In this document: positions 29,001 through 38,596 of the stretch, piece after piece
Layout: each line of letters opens with the position of its first letter
Numbering within the stretch: position 1 is the stretch's first letter
Origin: Spongilla lacustris
Taxonomy: Eukaryota > Porifera > Demospongiae > Spongillida > Spongillidae
NCBI GenBank assembly: GCA_949361645.1
Contig: OX442420.1
Span: forward strand, 5,563,882-5,627,881
Direction: 5' to 3'
Length of the DNA stretch: 64,000 nt
Translations under genes and position numbers: made by a program
Notes under the pieces: model-generated
Database searches by the model: none
The model's input: the letters and a program-made list of their open reading frames with translations, nothing else
What the model was told of the DNA's origin: nothing

Positions 29001-32000
29001 CTGGCACGATTGGCTTCTCATCTTGCTACACGTTACAATACCTCGAAGACCTCCAATTTGTACGGGAGACTCAACTTGACCCTGGTGAGGGCAAATGTTC
29101 AAGCTCTGCTGTCCTGTCCAATGTCCTTTCAAGACACCTATTAGATAGTGTGTTACATAATAATCCATTATTTGTTACATTGTGTTTGTAGTTATATATA
29201 TCTTCCATAATAAAATAACAAAAAATAACCTCAATATTCAGTTCAGCCCTATTACCAGAAAAGGCTCGCTTACTTTCATTCTCAGCCTCTCACGCAGCAT
29301 CTTGGCTCTTAGTTACCCTATCTGAAGGCTTAGGGCTCCACCTTGACCCACCAATGTTCCAGGCAGTGATAAAATGGATTGACATTTCTTCAGGTTCCCC
29401 ATGTGCAATGTGTCCAGACTACTATCCTTGATCATTTTGGCCATCATGCAATCACAGGCAAATGAGGTTTCATGCCACAATAAGCTCACAGATGGTATTG
29501 CTGAAACCTGTTGACAAGCACATATTGGAGTATAAGGGTAGAGGTTGGCCATAACCTCACTACTGATCACAGCAAGTCTCACCCAGCAGGTATTCTATTA
29601 CCAAGCCAGAGTATGGGCAAGCCAGCAGCTCTTGATATGTCTGTTATATCACCGTTTAACCCAATGATCATTATGGAAGCAGGAGTGACATCTGGTGCTG
29701 CTGCTCGGGCCACTGAGTTGAGGAAACACAATGCCAACGATCCCAAATGTGTCCAACTTGGTTGGGAGTGCATTCCCATAGTGGTCGAGTCCTATGGGGC
29801 ATGGGGGACTGAGGCTTCAACCCTGTTATCTGCATTTGCCTCTCGGCTTGCCATCGCCTCCAACAAACCTATAAGTCTGTGGTTTTAAACGACATATATG
29901 GCTGGCTGAATTTGCTGCTTGTTTGTGCCAATGCAGCAGCAATTCTGAGTAGGACCAATTTCCCCATGGCTATATGTAACATAGCCAGAGAATTCCAGCC
30001 ATATCTGTTATTATCTGTAATATAATTATGATTATAATAGTGTATAATAATATATATTTACCAGATTTCATCTCTGAGTATGGACACTGATCAAGCTCTC
30101 GACATAGTGGATTCACTATTCCTTGAAACACAACCTAAGCTAATATCTATGCTTCCACTGGATCTAAATGACAGTGTGTACATTCTTTCTATGGTTTTAA
30201 CCTTGTTGAACACAAACCTTCAACAGAATGGAGGCACAGATGAGTTGGACACAATGGTAAGCTGCTTTGAATTCATGTAGTACTGTACGTTTTCATATTT
30301 CTGCACGTTTAGATTATTTTGGATGTAATAAACAACCTTTTGAATGAGACCAATCTATCTGGGTGGCAAATCCTTCAAACAGTGGATCCTAATGCAGCAA
30401 GTCCACTTCTCCTGAGGATTTGTGAGTCATATGGCCTCTACCTGGCGTCAGCAATCAACACCACTAGTAGCATTACATTGTCAAGATCATCCATTGGTAT
30501 GTTATGTTGCTAGGTACGTGTGCATATATCCCATTGATAGGGTGAACTGTGACAGTTTAACTTCGTTTCGCTATACCAATTGTAATAAACAAATGACTGT
30601 TGTCCTGCATACTACAATGCCAAAAAATGCAGGATGTGACAATATCACATGCACAAAAATTTCAACAATCAATCTACAGGTCAGGAAAATTATAGCCAGT
30701 TAGAAGTTCTAAGATTACCTTACCCAACTACATATACGTCATGTCACTAAATGTATATCTAGTGGCTGCCATCAAGTTTTTAACTGAAATGATGCATGTG
30801 TCCATATAGAGTCTTTTGCTTTTGCCGTCAGTAAACCATACATGTTCTATATGAAAAGACCATTAAAAGTCCAGACAAGTTAGATATAAATGCTCTGACA
30901 GTGCATGTCAGTTTTTTCACTGGTGCTAAGTTCTGGCAGCTCTTATCAGCTTCAGTTTGTTATTAAGTTAAGTGATGTGTAAAACACTAGTCCATTTTGT
31001 ACTATGGGTGCTTGCAATTTATTAAATTAATTATTGTCATTCGGTTTTGGATGTATTCCTCTCTACGTTTGGCTCTTGGAATGCATATCAGGCTGGGGAC
31101 GAGACTATACGGTCAGTATACAGTAAACCTTTGTCTGACAGGCGGGACTGAAAATCGAATTGTAAAAAGAGGTAATCGGTTTCCCAGCGGTGCATCCAGG
31201 ATTTAGGGGGGGAGGGGGGGGAGGGCACAGCTGAGGGCGTGGCAAGGGGCGGAGCCACTCCGAGGAGGGTGCGGGAGGGGGAATGGAATAACAGGAAGCT
31301 CCCCCATCCGGGTCTGGGGCAGAGCCCTAGTTGGGCGTAGCCCGACCTTCAACGCCATTGCATTGAAAACCCCTCCAAAAGTACGCAAAAACTGCACTAT
31401 AAACAGATAGAGCTCGGCTGAGGAGCCACAGATCAAAAGCTCAGATCTATAATATATGTTTAAAGCGCCGATAAATCGCTTATAATGGATCTGTAGACTA
31501 TAGTACTGAACTCACCGTTCATTCGTTTGGAAAATACCATTTAAGCTCCCTCATCGGAGTTAGGGGTGGAACTCCAGACGCTCTGCAACTTTGTTGTGAA
31601 ATCCCTTCGACAAAATAATACACAAGATATTTTCTCTGAGAAAGTTCGTGGTATATAGGAGGAGGGGAGAAAGGAGAGGGCAGGGAGGGGTGGAGGAAGG
31701 GAGAGAAGAGAGGGGAGGGAGGAGAGGGGAGGGAGGAGAAGGGAGGAGGAGGGGAGGGGAGAGGAGGGAGGGCAGGGAAGGAGGGAGGAGAGGGCAGAGA
31801 GGAGAGTGGACAGAGGGAGGGGAGGAAGGAGAGGGGGAGAGAGGGGGGTGGAGGTAAGGGGAGAGAGGAGGGAGGGCAGGGAGGAGAGGGCAGGGAGGGA
31901 GGGGGGTGGAGGGAAGGGGAGAGAGGAGGGAGGGCAGGGAGGAGAGGGCAGGGAGGGAGGGGAGGGAGGGAGGGGAGGGAAGGCAGGAGAGGAGAGGGAG

Positions 32001-35000
32001 GAGACGTAAGGGAGGTGAGTAGAGGAAGGAGAGTGGAGGGAGGGAGGAGAGGAAAGGAGGAGACAGAGGGAGTAAAGGGGAGGCTAGGAGGAGGGGAGTA
32101 GAAGAGAAGCTACTACTAGTGGCTTCACATTTATACCCCGGCATTAAGTTTTAAATTGTCCCAAGCCCATTTCACTTAGAATGCTGAGAAAAGGAACAGC
32201 TGGACTGAGGGACCACTGGATTAGGGTAAGAATAGGAGTCACTGCCTTCCATAAAATATGGATAGGGGATGCAGTCTCAATGATGGAGACACTAAGAGGA
32301 GGGTTGTCAACGCAGGAGGCTGCTTGGTGATGCCTAGGACATTGATCTTAATGGTACACCCTCTAGTGGGTGACACATAATTCTAAAATAATCACTTAAT
32401 AGTACATCCTTAATTTCAATAGGTATGCCTTTTGTCCACAAATTGTATGGCTGCATAAGGGCGGTGGGAAGAAGCTATTTCTGATAATAATAATCGCCGA
32501 ATTATAAATCTGGCCATTTTGTTACTCCACAATGACGTACGGGTTGGGAAAAACATCTTCACGCAACTTTTGAAAACATCTTCTTTGTGACAAAAGATCC
32601 ATAACCATTAATATACACCGATGACATATATGCGATACGAAATGCATGGTTTTGGGCGCTCACGTGATGTTTATTTATTCGTTTTCTGTTTTGCCCAAAT
32701 ATTTATTATGATGTACATTTGTTTACATGCCCACAATGGAAAAGGGAATTACCAAGCCAATATAAAGAATCAGAAAAATAATCTAGGTAACCGTTAGCAA
32801 AATTAATAGTGCAATAATCGCCAAAATTAGTTTATGTTTCTAATTTGCGAAGTTGCTCAGTATAAACCTGAAAAATTTGTGGCTATAGGGGCTTACTTAC
32901 ATCATCAGGCTACATGTACCTGTAACTTTGTTGCATTATTGTACATTGCAGTATGGAAATACTGTTAGTGCTAGAGGCTTTGCTGACTGCACACATTATT
33001 GTACATTGCTATGGATTACTGCTATACATTTTACTGCTAGTGCTTCAGGCATCCAACGTACAAATCACACAAAACCAAGCTGACATCGAGTTTCCTGATG
33101 GCGATAGTGATCTATTTATGAACGCAACATTTTCTGCCAGTAACACTAGTATCATTATTCCTGGTGCTCTTCTATTGGAAAGAGGACATAATGGTACAAA
33201 TGGAAGTCACATATAGAATAAAGTATACTAATCCTTACCCACAGCCTCATCTGTACCAGTGGTCAACATGATCATCAATAACATTGGCACTTTTCTACCA
33301 CTCGATGAGTATATATATATATGTGCTCTCTTTGTGTGAAATGTTAATATTTGTATCCCATCCCATAAATGTACACATGTATACACACAAATACTTCAAA
33401 CACTATACACACAATACACATGCACTTGCAATGCATTGTTCCACATTCACATGCAGCATAAAAGTACAGGAAGTTGGTTCACTTATTCTTTCAAGCCAAG
33501 TGGCTGTTGAAGATGGTGGGTTTGGATCATTAGTTCTACAAGAACAACCTGCAATGATCACCTTTGGCATAAATAAAGATGTAAGTGGGGTTGGGTGTGT
33601 GTGTATGGGGGGGGGGGTGGATTAAGATACATCTATGTTAATCAATGTAATTACATTTGTATGCGCACACGACACAGGTACGCCTATCAGCTACATGTAC
33701 ATGTACATGCATGGAACGCCTTTTTAAACGTTATCCTTTCTATTGTGTTTTTGAGCATTCAGTACCTCCACATGCAGTTTTACGATTTCAATTGCCGTAC
33801 ATGTACGTGAATTGATTCATCAGTTGTCTAGCCATAGCTAATATAACTTAAGCGCCAGAATTGAGATGACAATTGTATTCGCGAGCAAAACGGTACATAT
33901 ATAAATTAACCATACAGGACCATACGCAAGGGAGTTCGAAACTGCATCTATGTACGCACAATAGGGCCGGATATGTGTAACAAACATGGTTGACTGATTC
34001 CTCTCCGCGCGCTTCCGTTAAATAAATGCTGAAAAATAAATTCGTGCGGTAGGGGCATATTTGCTAATTGTTTCCTGTATACCGGTATATACATGTGTGT
34101 AATGCAACCCCCTTTATTAAATCCTAGCTGCGTACGTATAAGTTTGTTTTGTAGAAAAGAAAGCAGAGCCTTCGAATAATATATATAGTGATATTGAACT
34201 TTGGTATCTGCTACCATTGACATTATGAGAAGTGATAGTTACTTGTAATTTGCGATTGTATATGGTCATTTTTTTATAATTTCCAAAGTACAAAATACAA
34301 AGGGGCGGGGTTTTCTCCCTAGGCTATGCCCTCATAACATAAAATCCCTATCCTCCCCCCCCCCCCCCCCCCCCTCCCGACGGATTAAAAATTATGCTTT
34401 ATTCCAGCTCTTTTTTCATCATACAGTATACGTATAAATGTTCATTCTGGGATTTTGCAAAATCGTATGTTACATTGTATCTGATTAGAGATCGCTCTGT
34501 TAATTGTGGTACTTCCAGATCTTGGTCATCAGAAGACATGCTGCCTCCATCAAGCAATGGCTCATTTGTCCAGTGCTACTCAACCCATCTAACCAGCTTT
34601 GCAATCCTGACACAAGGAAAAGCTCAAGCAGTCAGTGTTGTCGAGATTGTATCTCCATTTATTACACCTATGCCATATTACATTTACATTGCAAATGTAT
34701 GTTCTACAAAGAGTACTCTATGATACATGCTGATGTATATACTGTATACAGTCTGACAATGACAGCAAAGCTCTGGCAATCATCCAGCCTGACACTGACA
34801 GTGAAGCTCTGTCAATCATCTCTTACATCGGGTGTGGTATCTCAATGGCCTGCCTACTGGTTACAATTGTATTCTTCTTTACTCTAAGGTCAGGCTATTT
34901 GTAATGCCACATACATATTAAGTAGTGTGCAATGTATCAATCATCTGTAGAAAACAGATATTGGAAAAGCTACATAATTTCATCCACCTCAACTTGGCTA

Positions 35001-37224
35001 TTGCACTGTTCTTAGCCTTCCTTATTTTTGTTGCTGGAGTTGAAACTGCTAAGAATAATGTTGTATGTAATAATGTTTGTTACTTTAAATATGAGTTGAC
35101 TTTAATCTTCCTAACACCAATGGTCAGGCTGCCTGCAAGGCTGTTGCAGCACTTCTTCAGTATTTCTGGCTCTCTGCATTCTGCTGGATGATGTGTGAGG
35201 GTGTCATGTTGTACCTCATGTTGGTGGTGGTGTTCAGTACTCTGAAGGACAAGTGGTGGTTCTTCTTTCTACTGGGGTGGGGTAAGTGTCCTCCTTTAGT
35301 AGTTCATTGTCATAACAAGGCTCATCTGGTTCAGTTCCTGCTCTGGTTATTGTGGTCATTGGACTTTCAGCAAGAAGTGACTACTATGTGGTGAGGAATG
35401 ATAACGAGACCATTTCATAGTAAGCTGATGTTTATATTCTGCATGCACATACACTAACTAGTGAGATACATGTATAATATTAAACTTTTGTACCTACAAA
35501 ATTGTGGTATTTTCATTATACTTATTGCTACCAGAGAGATGACTGCAATATTTTATTTTATACCATAATATTAGAGTGGCAGCATTCATTACGTATAATA
35601 TAATATGCACTGATATATTTATATTGAATACATTCATTTTCAAGCAATAATGACATAATTGCACTGTTTTAGACCTCCTCATGCCATATCATTTTTATGA
35701 ACCTATGGTGGTGCAATAAGATATTTCACTGACTAATTGGGAAAATTACTTTCCATATGGTGTACATGTAAAATTTCTTTGGGACACGTATATCACTTTT
35801 AAAATGTAATGATGCTTGTGTACAAGTTGAATTTATATTTCATATCACTTTTCATTTCTAAATGATCTTTTGTTTAACTATTTTGTTTTCTGATGAAATA
35901 AGAGTATATTTACATGCAATCTAGCCAGTTTATAAATTGTATAATTCTGTTACCATTCTTGCTTGAACTAGTTGCTGGCTGTCCACTGAAAAGGGCACCA
36001 TATGGGCCTTTGTTGCTCCAGTGGTGCTGATCCTGTTGGTAAGCATTAGAGCTGCCATTTGTACTGTAATCCATATGTGTGCTTGTTACAGGTTAATGTT
36101 CTGTTCCTGATAATGGTGCTGGTTGTGTTGTATAAGAAGAGCAGGGCAAAATCAACTGATGTCAAGAAGGACAAAGATAACAAAACTGTGGCTGTGTAAG
36201 CTGTACATGTGCCTGGGTATAGTTCTGTATAACAATTTGTCCTTGTCCCAACCAATGGCTAGATCAATGCTAAAGGCCACTGTCACTTTACTACCCATAC
36301 TTGGCTGCACATGGATATTTGGACTGCTTTCTGTAAACCAACACACATTGGTCTTTACATATCTTTTCACAATTCTAAACTCCCTGCAAGTCAGTATGCA
36401 TTACTTCTTGGTGCAGTAATCACATGAATGAGTAATTTGTTTCCTCTAGGGATTCTTTATATTTGTGTGCTATGTCTTGAGGCATGAAAAGGTACTCATG
36501 TTACTTATATCTTCATTAGTCATGTATTCCAATATGTTTATAGATATGGGGCATGATAAGCAAGAAGTATGAAGCCTGGTCTTCTTCAAATCATTGTGAC
36601 CAAAATGTGAGCACATCTTGCCGTATCCTATGCCTAAACATAGCAGTGTAACATATTGTTACTGCATCACAGAAACATACAAATTGTACAGGAAATAAGA
36701 CTAATGCTTACTTTGGTTTCAAACGTTCGACTGGAATTGCAGCACATACGACTGAAAACAATTGCAATGATTTGAAAATTTCAGCTGGAATCATACTGGA
36801 GAGTGTAAAATTCAAAGAATACTCAGGTAACACATGTGTTCAACTATGCTACACAATGTTAGGGTGCATGCATGCATGCATGCAATTTATGTGAACAGTG
36901 AGGGCTGAATTATGGGCCTACTTGCAAGCAGATTTTCTTCATGTGTCATAGACACAAATTACTAGATGTACATTCATGCATTGCATGCATTAAGTAAGAA
37001 AAAAAAAATCACAGGTTATGAATTATATTTCACAAATGCTAAAAAATTCAACATCCATGGGGTTTTGTAATTTACATGAATCTATGCATGCAGATGTTCT
37101 GATTTTGTCAAAATAAAATAGTTTTGGAGTTGCCAAAATTATTACTAATTGAAACTATTTAGCAGCTGTACAGCAAGGTAATGCTGTCTTGGTCCAGGGC
37201 ACCTTTGGTAGTGAAGATTGCTGA
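2095..37224 (+). CDS. Adhesion GPCR (Ig-HRM-GAIN/GPS-7TM), 5'-partial, 21 exons
   Basis: Exons: 2095-2361, 24190-24300, 24351-24445, 30065-30256, 30313-30496, 33041-33193, 33245-33308, 33457-33580, 34427-34464, 34519-34630, 34752-34888, 34951-35062, 35128-35281, 35335-35419, 35972-36038, 36092-36195, 36263-36389, 36450-36491, 36544-36606, 36673-36826, 37163-37224. Every intron is GT-AG, every junction is phase-compatible, and the sum is 814 codons plus TGA after an initial split codon. Domain order: Ig (residues ~1-88), HRM (~90-157), GAIN (~158-396), GPS (~397-446), 7TM (~455-722), cytoplasmic tail (~723-814). Such receptors sit in the plasma membrane, bind extracellular or cell-surface ligands and signal through G proteins after GPS autoproteolysis. 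The Ig-HRM pairing recalls ADGRA, but the TM sequence looks closer to latrophilin/EMR-type receptors, so I assign no orthologue. The first exon(s) with the signal peptide were not found. Confidence 0.93.
3361..3579. repeat. Two G homopolymers (16 and 36 bp)
   Basis: Uninterrupted G at 3361-3376 and 3544-3579, about 165 bp apart. Confidence 0.95.
5365..5463. repeat. Perfect hairpin: 40-bp arms, 19-bp loop
   Basis: Arm 5365-5404 is the exact reverse complement of 5424-5463. The loop is AT-rich. There is no terminal-repeat element or coding sequence around it. Confidence 0.97.
5500..5720 (+). promoter_or_regulatory. Promoter-like patch with TATA box and two small hairpins
   Basis: A TATAAAA box at 5524-5530 sits in locally GC-rich DNA. 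CACGTG follows near 5555, then an ATG at 5577 with only a few codons before a stop. Two small palindromes follow: 5628-5636/5640-5648 (3-nt loop) and 5653-5660/5671-5678. The composition differs from the AT-rich surroundings. It could drive an unannotated non-coding transcript or be a mobile-element promoter. Confidence 0.3.
7036..10243. repeat. 25-bp minisatellite, about 3.2 kb
   Basis: The unit is roughly ACACACATACATGTATGTAGCTCGT (shown in part: ACATGTATGTAGCT core) repeated well over 100 times. Variation is concentrated in the 4 bases after AGCT (CATA, CGCA, TGTA, AGCA, GATA) and shorter units lack the AGCT block. All minus-strand frames stay open over long spans, which produces meaningless Cys/His/Tyr/Val-rich peptides. 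A short block near 9758-9811 is in inverted orientation. Confidence 0.97.
10246..11720. other. Intron DNA with no gene seen
   Basis: I see no coding signal. There is a CCGCGG/GCGATA-rich patch at 11330-11420 that resembles 2470-2560, possibly ends of one decayed repeat. Confidence 0.4.
11723..11823. repeat. Imperfect hairpin next to the fold-back element
   Basis: 11723-11762 pairs with 11788-11823 (reverse complement with a small indel). The two share AAATTGTCAATA and CAAAAACTGA blocks. Confidence 0.75.
12673..12725. repeat. (GGCA)n microsatellite in the left fold-back arm
   Basis: About 13 units. The mirrored site in the right arm (20173-20194) has only about 5, so the arms have diverged in length here. 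Confidence 0.95.
13420..16230 (+). repeat. About 115-bp tandem array, left half of the fold-back element
   Basis: Degenerate units run from CTACTCTGTACGATTGAGTG through CTACAACTATTC and CAACCATGGAGTGGGC to CACTCCACC. Several units are truncated or carry a variant block (GATCACC...GAATGGACTC). Short open frames through the units recur by periodicity and are not genes. Confidence 0.9.
16680..16792. repeat. Hairpin near the centre of the fold-back element
   Basis: 16680-16723 pairs with 16749-16792 (about 90 percent), with a 25-bp loop. It lies in the otherwise unique centre (16270-16970). Confidence 0.85.
16980..19500 (-). repeat. About 115-bp tandem array, right half of the fold-back element
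   Basis: Same units as the left array in reverse complement. It includes a 33-bp G tract at 17160-17192. Confidence 0.9.
21300..22790. repeat. Diverged dispersed repeat with C/G tracts
   Basis: Phrases such as CAAGTGAACTTAATAGCC, CATTAGCCCTCACT and GGGTCATTGGGG recur within it at irregular spacing. A reverse-complement relative is at 53590-54120. It contains a C tract at 22538-22560. No gene is visible. Confidence 0.7.
23031..23064. repeat. C homopolymer (34 bp)
   Basis: Direct reading of the sequence. Confidence 0.95.
24190..24445 (+). CDS. aGPCR exons: HRM (hormone-receptor) domain, with a 50-bp intron
   Basis: Two exons, 24190-24300 and 24351-24445, are separated by a 50-bp GT-AG intron. 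The joined reading starts [17 protein letters not shown] and passes through PCPQGG to a G-M-A-K-R-x-C turn, then [12 protein letters not shown]. This is the family pattern for HRM domains next to GAIN domains (Trp, paired Cys, G-x-A-x-R-x-C, W, TQCES). Reading straight through the intron instead reaches a stop at 24402 and loses the GMAKR part, which supports splicing. The exon pair starts in phase 1, matching the Ig exon end, and ends in phase 0, matching the first GAIN exon. Confidence 0.9.
24860..25327 (+). pseudogene. Non-LTR retrotransposon pol 3'-end fragment
   Basis: From 25086 the frame reads [23 protein letters not shown] and onward to [10 protein letters not shown]. This matches the C-terminal tail shared with the 29541 and 28690 copies. 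The upstream part ([18 protein letters not shown]) is in another frame and a stop lies between, so the copy is dead. The related copy at 29541 shows the longer domain, which looks like the restriction-like endonuclease end of an RLE-type LINE. It lies in the intron between HRM and GAIN exons. Confidence 0.7.
26360..27165. repeat. (CCCT)n polypyrimidine tract, about 800 bp
   Basis: Imperfect C/T sequence that becomes a pure CCCT array from about 26903 to 27116. The + strand is almost free of purines. Pro/Leu/Ser and, on the other strand, Gly/Arg/Glu open frames are artefacts of the repeat. Located in an aGPCR intron. Confidence 0.97.
27170..28600. other. Intron DNA with no gene seen
   Basis: Unique, mostly AT-rich. 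A 77-codon minus-strand frame at 27437-27670 has ordinary amino-acid composition, but I recognise nothing in it. Confidence 0.4.
28608..29150. pseudogene. Two opposed retrotransposon 3' ends around (AAT)n
   Basis: 28690-28890 (minus) reads [18 protein letters not shown] then, after a frame slip, [18 protein letters not shown]. 28975-29140 (plus) reads [19 protein letters not shown] to [18 protein letters not shown]. Both are the pol C-terminus of the same family. AAT/TAA runs lie at 28608-28627 and 28944-28961, at the 3' end of the minus copy and the 5' truncation of the plus copy. Confidence 0.75.
29300..29950 (+). pseudogene. Non-LTR retrotransposon pol C-terminal region (RLE-like)
   Basis: The longest piece of this family. 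29300-29500 shows [15 protein letters not shown] and a Cys-rich CAMCPD segment, with stops and frame changes. 29511-29887 is open: [71 protein letters not shown] frame slip then leads to [21 protein letters not shown] zinc-knuckle-like segment followed by a P-x-D...D-x-S-V block is the arrangement of restriction-like endonuclease LINEs (R2/R4/NeSL types). Clade assignment is an inference. Confidence 0.7.
30065..30496 (+). CDS. aGPCR exons: GAIN subdomain A
   Basis: Exons 30065-30256 and 30313-30496 are joined across a 56-bp intron in phase 0. They encode a helical segment ([18 protein letters not shown], then [17 protein letters not shown]) and a second part ([15 protein letters not shown], then [10 protein letters not shown]), the layout expected of the helical GAIN subdomain A. 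There are several N-glycosylation sequons. The second exon ends in phase 1. Confidence 0.85.
31188..31345. repeat. Short dispersed repeat (G-rich, GGGTCTGGGG motif)
   Basis: It shares GCTCCCCC..GGGTCTGGGGC with 58125-58190, and a GGATTT..GGGGGG start plus AAGCTCCCCC with 63190-63310. Probably a SINE- or MITE-like family. Confidence 0.55.
31650..32105. repeat. G/A-rich (GGGA/GGAG) tract
   Basis: Polypurine on the + strand, in an aGPCR intron. It is the strand-mirror of the 26360-27165 tract. Confidence 0.95.
33041..33580 (+). CDS. aGPCR exons: GAIN subdomain B
   Basis: Exons 33041-33193, 33245-33308 and 33457-33580. I placed the first acceptor at the TAG ending 33040 rather than the CAG ending 33048. 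Only the former keeps phase, because the latter reaches a stop within a few codons. The reading then runs [27 protein letters not shown] and [11 protein letters not shown] to [10 protein letters not shown], which follows the beta-strand order of GAIN subdomain B up to the GPS. The 33194-33244 intron is 51 bp. Confidence 0.85.
34355..34374. repeat. C homopolymer (20 bp) just before the GPS exon
   Basis: Direct reading. It ends about 50 bp upstream of the acceptor at 34426. Confidence 0.95.
34427..34630 (+). CDS. aGPCR exons: GPS autoproteolysis motif
   Basis: Exons 34427-34464 and 34519-34630 are joined by a 54-bp intron (phase 2). The reading has C-x-FWDF, then WSSED, NGSFVQC and [11 protein letters not shown]. 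The cleavage tripeptide H-L-T is encoded at 34586-34594 (His about residue 432), so self-cleavage should be possible. A canonical GPS has four Cys in two disulfides. Here the first and third are present, while the second (after WS.DG) and fourth (two before the His) are Met/Leu and Ser. The donor is GTCAGT at 34631. A stronger GTATGT at 34697 is also in phase and would add 22 residues. Confidence 0.9.
34752..36491 (+). CDS. aGPCR exons: seven-transmembrane domain
   Basis: Eight exons, one helix or so each: TM1 ([16 protein letters not shown]), TM2 ([18 protein letters not shown]), TM3 with the conserved Cys and W-M-x-C-E-G-V-x-LYLM, TM4 starting at [16 protein letters not shown]2 with the partner Cys in SYCWLS, TM5 ([15 protein letters not shown]), TM6 ([20 protein letters not shown]) and TM7 ([21 protein letters not shown]). 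These are class B2 hallmarks. The acceptor for the TM4 exon is the CAG ending 35334, which gives GWG-V-P-A; an upstream AAG acceptor gives a worse fit. No frame lesion was seen. Confidence 0.94.
36544..37224 (+). CDS. aGPCR exons: cytoplasmic tail and stop
   Basis: Exons 36544-36606, 36673-36826 and 37163-37224. Helix 8 region [12 protein letters not shown] is followed by a polar, Asn/Thr/Lys-rich tail with no recognisable domain and no class-I PDZ-binding C-terminus (it ends GSEDC). TGA is at 37222-37224. The intron before the last exon is 336 bp. A run of TGCATGCA sits in it at 36868-36881. Confidence 0.8.
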
Positions 37225-37233
37225 CGCATATTG

Positions 37234-37236
<3 letters not shown>

Positions 37237-37286
<50 letters not shown>

Positions 37287-37376
37287 TATATATATATATA
37301 TATATAATTATATATATATATAATTATATATATATATAATTATATATATATATAATTATATATTTATATATATGTA
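37237..37376. repeat. (AT)n tract with ATTATATA interruptions
   Basis: Starts 12 bp after the aGPCR stop codon. Self-complementary throughout. Confidence 0.95.
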
Positions 37377-37479
37377 TTCTTTCAATTATTATTATAAATA
37401 ATGAACTGTTTTTAAAAAGGAAAAACTTATATTATTATAATTATTGTTATTTAAATTTACAAGCCAATGATATCATCAT

Positions 37480-37485
37480 AATAAA
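37480..37485 (+). terminator. Candidate polyadenylation signal of the aGPCR gene
   Basis: AATAAA lies about 255 bp after the stop codon, beyond the AT-dinucleotide tract. It is the first canonical hexamer I see downstream on this strand. Confidence 0.45.
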
Positions 37486-37599
37486 GCATGGAACATATAA
37501 CCAGAGCTCCTGAATAACCGGTTTCAAGCCTTAGCTCTGAGCTCACATGTGCAATTGGAAGAAGTGGCTTCCGTAACTATCTAATCTAAACAGTCTACA

Positions 37600-37990
37600 T
37601 GTCCGAGGCAAAGTATCTAGACAGCACAGCAGTGGCATTTGCTTTAACTAGAGATGTAGCTGACAGCTGCCTTTACCTTGTTGGAATTGGCTGCTAGGCG
37701 AGAGGCCAAACAAGACAATGACTCCATGGATTAAGCACCGCAAACACCATAAGAATCAACAACCATGGGGACACATACCCATCCAAGCTCCCAGCACATT
37801 CCATCATTTGCTTCATGCTTCCTCTACTATAATAATAATAATAATAATAAATGAGTCTCTTGGTGTGTTTGGTGCTGAAACATTGTCCTTTCTTAAGGAC
37901 CTTGGCCGTCATCTGCACCAAACCACTGGAGACTCACAATCCTACCAGTTCTTACTCCAGCGCCTTTTTGTGGCAATCCAACATTAAGTT
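37600..37990. pseudogene. Two opposed retrotransposon 3' ends around (TAA)n
   Basis: On the minus strand (37772 down to about 37610) the reading is CVPMVVDSYGV, a stop, then SLSCLASRLAANSNKVKA. On the plus strand, 37850-37985 is ESLGVFGAETLSFLKDLGRHL to LLQRLFVAIQH, a different but related pol C-terminus. The junction is a (TAA)n run at 37830-37851. This repeats the layout at 28.6-29.1 kb. Confidence 0.7.
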
Positions 37991-38276
37991 CCTTTGATGG
38001 CTTAGATGACTTTTAGTTCAGTGTGTGAGTGATAGAGTGCGTTAGTGTGCCAGTATATGTTGTTGTTAGCCATAAATGTTAGTTAATAATGTATGTTAGT
38101 TTATAGTGTACTTATTGTATTTATGATGTACAAGATATACAAGAATAATACTGCATACAGAATATGTAATACATTTAGGCAAAAACAATAATAATACATG
38201 TATTATGTACACATTATTTAGACAAATTTAATAAAAACATGAAATACATACAATTAGATGATATATGTAATTTAAA

Positions 38277-38380
38277 AATAATAATAATAATAATAATAAT
38301 AAGACAATAAATTTACTCCATGAATGAGGCCAGAGGAGCACCATCTTCAAACCCCAGCCCACTTCTCCATTATGATAATG
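38277..38380 (-). pseudogene. Retroelement 3'-end scrap behind (AAT)n
   Basis: After the AAT run at 38277-38302, the sequence TGAATGAGGCCAGAGGAGCA and about 60 further bases match the 3' end of the pol fragment at 47081-47140. It breaks off at about 38365. Confidence 0.7.
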
Positions 38381-38596
38381 TTTATCATGTACATGTTCAT
38401 GTAATTTGATTTTATTATATTATTGTAATATGTAGATTGATAATATACTATTGTTATGAATATGGTAGGAAAAAAAAAACATCGAAAATCTTCATTTGAA
38501 AGAAAATGCACACACAGAGACTACCTAGACAAATAAAATAAAATAAAATAAAACATACATGTACTACAAAAGAAACACGAGACGATGTGCTGAAAC

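Noticed and set aside
31560..32144. 194-codon minus-strand Pro/Ser/Leu frame
   Set aside because: Simple G/A repeat translation, same reasoning as the CCCT tract.
33046..33048. CAG as acceptor for the GAIN exon
   Set aside because: It breaks phase with the preceding exon and hits a stop. The TAG eight bases upstream keeps phase and gives a better GAIN reading.
35320..35334. AAG at 35317-35319 as acceptor for the TM4 exon
   Set aside because: It is in phase but inserts five residues and breaks the GWG-x-P motif. The CAG ending 35334 restores it.
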